NCBI GenBank assembly: GCA_021107345.1
Contig: JAIOSX010000060.1
Span: 1 to 9,791 of the forward strand
Origin: Candidatus Aegiribacteria sp.
Lineage (GTDB): Bacteria; Fermentibacterota; Fermentibacteria; Fermentibacterales; Fermentibacteraceae
DNA: 9,791 bases
Direction: 5' to 3'
Shown: one piece after another, positions 7,429 through 9,791 of the stretch
Position numbering within the stretch: the first letter of the stretch is position 1
How the letters are laid out: the number at the start of each line of letters is the position of its first letter
The notes under the pieces: generated by a model
Told to the model about the DNA's origin: nothing
Databases searched by the model: none
Seen by the model: the letters and a program-made list of their open reading frames with translations, nothing else
Program-made: the position numbers and the translations under genes

Positions 7429-8489
7429 CTCTTCGCTCCAATAAAAGTTTCTATGAAGGCAGCTATCCTGATACCTGCTTTCCCATCCCATAGTGGGATC
7501 TTCGGCGGTCGTTCAGGACGATTCTCTATCTGTCTCGCTACTGCTTCCTCTATTCCAGATACATCCGGACACAGAACATTTGTTCCAAGCTCCAGGGTGA
7601 CCGGCCTTTCAGTGCTCGTTCTTACGGTAACGCACGGCACTCCGAGTACACTCGTTTCCTCCTGAATGCCTCCGGAATCCGTTATTACAACAGAAGCCTC
7701 TGCCTGCGCCCTGATGAAATTAAGGTACGACAAAGGCTTTTCAATTAAAATCCTGTCCGGGACGGCAATGTCCCAGTCGAAAATGTGCCCCAGAGTTCTC
7801 GGATGCGCAGGGAAGATCACTTTCAGGTCATTCAAGCCGCCAAGTGCTTCCAGTATTGCGGACAGCCTGTCGGGGTCGTCAACGTTCGAAGGTCTATGAA
7901 GTGTAACGAGCGCAAAGGGCTCTTCCGATAGCTGATTTCCGCCTGCCATCGCTATGGGAAGAAGCCTGAACAGTGTATCGATCATCGGATTCCCTGCAAA
8001 CCTGATCATTTCACTGCTCTTACCTTCCGCAAGCAGATTATCACGCGCTTCGGTGCTTGTAATAAGTAGCAGATCGGCAAGCTGGTCGGTAAGTATCCTG
8101 TTTATCTCTTCAGGCATGCTGCGGTCAAAGCTCCTGAGCCCGGCCTCGACATGTATTACAGGTATTCCGTACCTGACGGCAACAAGTGAGCATGCCAGTG
8201 TTGAATTTACATCCCCTACAACTACCACCGCATCGGGCATCCGTCCGAGAACAATTTCCTCGTAACGTTTCATGATGGTTGCAGTCTGTACGGTTATGCT
8301 AGCTGAACCAACTTCAAGGTTAGTATCGGGCTTCGGCAGTTCCAGCTCATCGAAAAAACTCTGGGACATTATATGATCGTAATGCTGCCCTGTATGAACG
8401 ATTCTTTTCTCTAGAGAGGAATCCATGTTCCTGATTATCGGGTCAATTTTCATAAAATTAGGTCTTGCCCCGCAGATAATATCAATCAT
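7425..8489 (-). CDS. wecB: UDP-N-acetylglucosamine 2-epimerase (non-hydrolysing)
   Basis: WecB interconverts UDP-GlcNAc and UDP-ManNAc in the cytoplasm, feeding ManNAc or ManNAcA into surface polysaccharides. The 354 residues span the whole GT-B-like fold. Motifs seen are GARPNFMK (7-14), HTGQHYD (32-38), VVVGDVNSTLA, HVEAGLRS (His113, Glu115), MPEEINR, AGNPMIDTL, TLHRPSNVDD, ITDSGGIQEE (Asp271 onward) and TSTERPVTLELGTN. HRPSN replaces the HRREN of E. coli, a variant I recall from other bacterial WecB proteins. The ATG at 8489 follows GGGGAATAA, a fair ribosome binding site, 15 bases after rpiB ends. No dehydrogenase (wecC) or glycosyltransferase is visible nearby, so the downstream polymer is unknown. 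Confidence 0.95.
   Translation of the reverse strand: MIDIICGARPNFMKIDPIIRNMDSSLEKRIVHTGQHYDHIMSQSFFDELELPKPDTNLEVGSASITVQTATIMKRYEEIVLGRMPDAVVVVGDVNSTLACSLVAVRYGIPVIHVEAGLRSFDRSMPEEINRILTDQLADLLLITSTEARDNLLAEGKSSEMIRFAGNPMIDTLFRLLPIAMAGGNQLSEEPFALVTLHRPSNVDDPDRLSAILEALGGLNDLKVIFPAHPRTLGHIFDWDIAVPDRILIEKPLSYLNFIRAQAEASVVITDSGGIQEETSVLGVPCVTVRTSTERPVTLELGTNVLCPDVSGIEEAVARQIENRPERPPKIPLWDGKAGIRIAAFIETFIGAKR
7431..7440 (-). promoter_or_regulatory. Ribosome binding site for the transglutaminase lipoprotein
   Basis: The - strand reads GGAGCGAAGAG just before the ATG at 7428, inside the last codons of wecB. With the ATGA overlap it supports the start that exposes the lipoprotein signal peptide. 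Confidence 0.55.
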
Positions 8490-8504
8490 TTATTCCCCAT
8501 AAAT

Positions 8505-8957
8505 TCAGTGAGAATCAACCTGTGATACAGATTCAATCTTGCCGGTTCTTCTGCCGTGCCGTCCTCCATCGAATTCCTCGCATAGAAAAACCTCTATGAT
8601 CTCCCTGGCCTGAAACGGAGCAGTGATACCTCCACCCAGAACCAGTACGTTCGCATCGTTATGATGCCTGGCATAGTAGGCCATTCTTGGAAACAGGCAG
8701 AGGGAAGCCCTGATACCGGGGAATCTGTTGGCACTCATGCTCATGCCGATTCCAAAATTGCATATAAGGATGCCCTGTTCAGCTTTTCCCTCAAGAAGAT
8801 ACCTGCACAGACATCCGGCAAAGTCGGGATAGTCAACCGAATCGGACGATGAAGGACCCAGATCCGTAGTGGTCAGACCCAGCTCCTCAACAAGCCACGG
8901 GATAAGGTCGCTCTTCAAAGGGAAGCCGGCATGATCGCTCGCAATGGCCAGTTTCAT
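8505..8957 (-). CDS. rpiB: Ribose 5-phosphate isomerase B-like sugar-phosphate isomerase
   Basis: Members of the RpiB/LacAB family isomerise aldose and ketose phosphates, classically ribose 5-phosphate and ribulose 5-phosphate. The 150 residues match family length. Features seen are KLAIASDHAGF (Asp8, His9), VDYPDFA, Cys66 at the catalytic position, GIGMSMSANRFPGIRASLC, RHHNDANVLVLGGG with His99, and the C-terminal phosphate-binding block FDGGRHGRRTGKI. The loop after the catalytic Cys reads CNFGIG instead of the usual CGTGIG or CGSGIG. The start is ATG 8957, sharing a base with the stop of the upstream phosphotransacylase gene (TGATG); the longer frame to 9014 only adds sequence overlapping that gene. 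Ribulose 5-phosphate is the substrate of RibBA, which may explain the linkage, but the altered loop leaves the exact sugar open. Confidence 0.9.
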   Translation of the reverse strand: MKLAIASDHAGFPLKSDLIPWLVEELGLTTTDLGPSSSDSVDYPDFAGCLCRYLLEGKAEQGILICNFGIGMSMSANRFPGIRASLCLFPRMAYYARHHNDANVLVLGGGITAPFQAREIIEVFLCEEFDGGRHGRRTGKIESVSQVDSH

Positions 8958-9791
8958 CAGTTCTGGCCTTCGGCTCCATAACTGGCGACAACAGTTGAGA
9001 GAACGATAGAACACAGTTTCGATTCGGCGGAATCGGCTCTGGATGTAAGAACTACCGGGTTGTTGGCACCCATGATAACAGCTCCCAGTTCTCCACCAGC
9101 AATGAAAATCAGTGATTTGTAAAGAATATTGGCGGCCTCTATGTCAGGGAGGACGAGGATATCCACATCTCCTCCGACAGGGGTATCGATCTTCTTGATC
9201 CTGCAGGCTTCGGACGATACTGCGAGATCCATGGCAAGCGGGGCGTCGAAGATTATGTCGCCGAACTCTCCGGCGTCTGCCATTTCCTTCATCCTGGCAG
9301 CTTCCATGGTGCAGGGCATTTTTTCGTAGGGAACTTCCTTGGCGCATACATAGGTTGATTTGGGATGCTCGATTCCGAGGGCCCTGGCCACTGTAATGGC
9401 ATTCATAAGCATCGCGACTTTCTGATCATAATCCGGGGCTATGTTCATGGCCGCATCTGTAATGATCAAAAGTTTATGGTATCCGGGAACTTCAAATGCG
9501 GCAACATGGCTCAGGACTCCGGGTCCCCTGATCCCCTTCTCTCTGTCCAGTATGGCTTTCAGAAAAGTACTTGAAGCTACAAAACCCTTCATTATCAAGT
9601 CGGCATTTCCGGAACGGATAACTTCAACACCCTTGGCAGATGCCGTTTTGTCATCCTCCGCATGGATGATCTCAACACCATTGAGGTCGAAACCGGCCTT
9701 TTCAGCGGCCTCCCTGATTCCCGGCTCAGGGCCGATCAACACAGCATCAGCCATATCGTCTTTAACTGCAGTACCTATCGCGCACAAGGTC
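8957..9791 (-). CDS. ptb: Phosphate butyryltransferase-like phosphotransacylase, 5' truncated
   Basis: This enzyme exchanges the CoA of an acyl-CoA for phosphate, giving an acyl-phosphate from which a kinase can make ATP. About 277 residues are visible of a family of roughly 300. The frame stays open to the window edge, so the TTG at 9787 is probably an internal Leu and the start lies to the right. Strong Ptb-type motifs are DLIMKGFV, VLSHVAAFEVPGYHKLLIITDAAMNIAPD (two blocks), APLAMDLAVSSEA, VGGDVDILVLPDIEAANILYKSL and NPVVLTSRADSAESK. The VPGYHKLL and DAAMNIAPD blocks favour Ptb over the acetate-type Pta. The usual partner butyrate kinase (buk) is not in view. Acyl-chain specificity cannot be inferred. 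It is the first visible gene of the operon and is coupled to rpiB by a one-base TGATG overlap. Confidence 0.9.
   Translation of the reverse strand, partial: TLCAIGTAVKDDMADAVLIGPEPGIREAAEKAGFDLNGVEIIHAEDDKTASAKGVEVIRSGNADLIMKGFVASSTFLKAILDREKGIRGPGVLSHVAAFEVPGYHKLLIITDAAMNIAPDYDQKVAMLMNAITVARALGIEHPKSTYVCAKEVPYEKMPCTMEAARMKEMADAGEFGDIIFDAPLAMDLAVSSEACRIKKIDTPVGGDVDILVLPDIEAANILYKSLIFIAGGELGAVIMGANNPVVLTSRADSAESKLCSIVLSTVVASYGAEGQN

Larger units (their letters stand above)
1378..9791 (-). other. Predicted single operon ptb-rpiB-wecB-lipoprotein-ribDE-ribBA-ribH-nusB-phosphoesterase
   Basis: Ten genes run in one direction with junctions, in transcription order: TGATG (1-base overlap), 15-base gap, ATGA (4-base overlap), TGATG, 20-base overlap, 11-base overlap, 17-base overlap, TAATG, 12-base gap. 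None leaves space for an ordinary promoter plus leader, so one long transcript starting right of the window is the simplest reading. Promoters inside coding regions cannot be excluded by eye. Confidence 0.8.

Noticed and set aside
7429..7491. Start of the lipoprotein gene at 7491
   Set aside because: It would put 21 polar residues ahead of the signal peptide and deepen the overlap with wecB; ATG 7428 has the ATGA overlap and a ribosome binding site.

Overview
This window is an ordinary but very compact bacterial region of mid GC content. At the left edge, one 5'-truncated gene on the + strand encodes a CotH-family protein kinase. From 1378 to the right edge, nine genes lie on the - strand and appear to form one operon. 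In transcription order they are: phosphate butyryl/acyltransferase (ptb-like, cut by the window end), rpiB-like sugar-phosphate isomerase, wecB, a transglutaminase-fold lipoprotein, ribD, ribE, ribBA, ribH, nusB and a metallophosphoesterase. The two blocks converge, separated by 77 bases with no clear Rho-independent terminator.

The centre is a complete riboflavin set. RibBA makes both precursors, from GTP and ribulose 5-phosphate. RibD carries out the deamination and reduction steps. RibH makes lumazine and RibE makes riboflavin. The order ribD-ribE-ribBA-ribH-nusB is a familiar one. RpiB, if it is a true ribose 5-phosphate isomerase, sits close to the pool of the RibB substrate. WecB (UDP-ManNAc supply) and the lipoprotein point to the envelope. 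Ptb points to fermentative acyl-phosphate/ATP metabolism. Genes overlap or nearly touch throughout (TGATG, ATGA, TAATG, or 11-20 base overlaps; longest gap inside the operon 15 bases), so translational coupling is likely. No promoter, FMN riboswitch or terminator can be placed inside the operon. ribE and ribBA both appear to start at TTG.

The organism cannot be named from this window. The envelope lipoprotein, ManNAc epimerase, fused ribBA, Ptb and a CotH-type kinase fit an uncultured, probably fermentative, diderm-type bacterium, perhaps of an FCB-related or similar candidate phylum. That is inference only. I see no tRNA, rRNA, CRISPR array, insertion sequence, phage gene or attachment site.

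Points worth a second look are a one-base lesion exactly at the GHTH metal-binding motif of the metallophosphoesterase, a non-canonical active-site loop (CNFGIG) in the RpiB homologue, an acidic C-terminal tail on lumazine synthase, a polyproline insert in the CotH kinase, and a lipoprotein transglutaminase coupled to ribD. I did not find a convincing new biological system.
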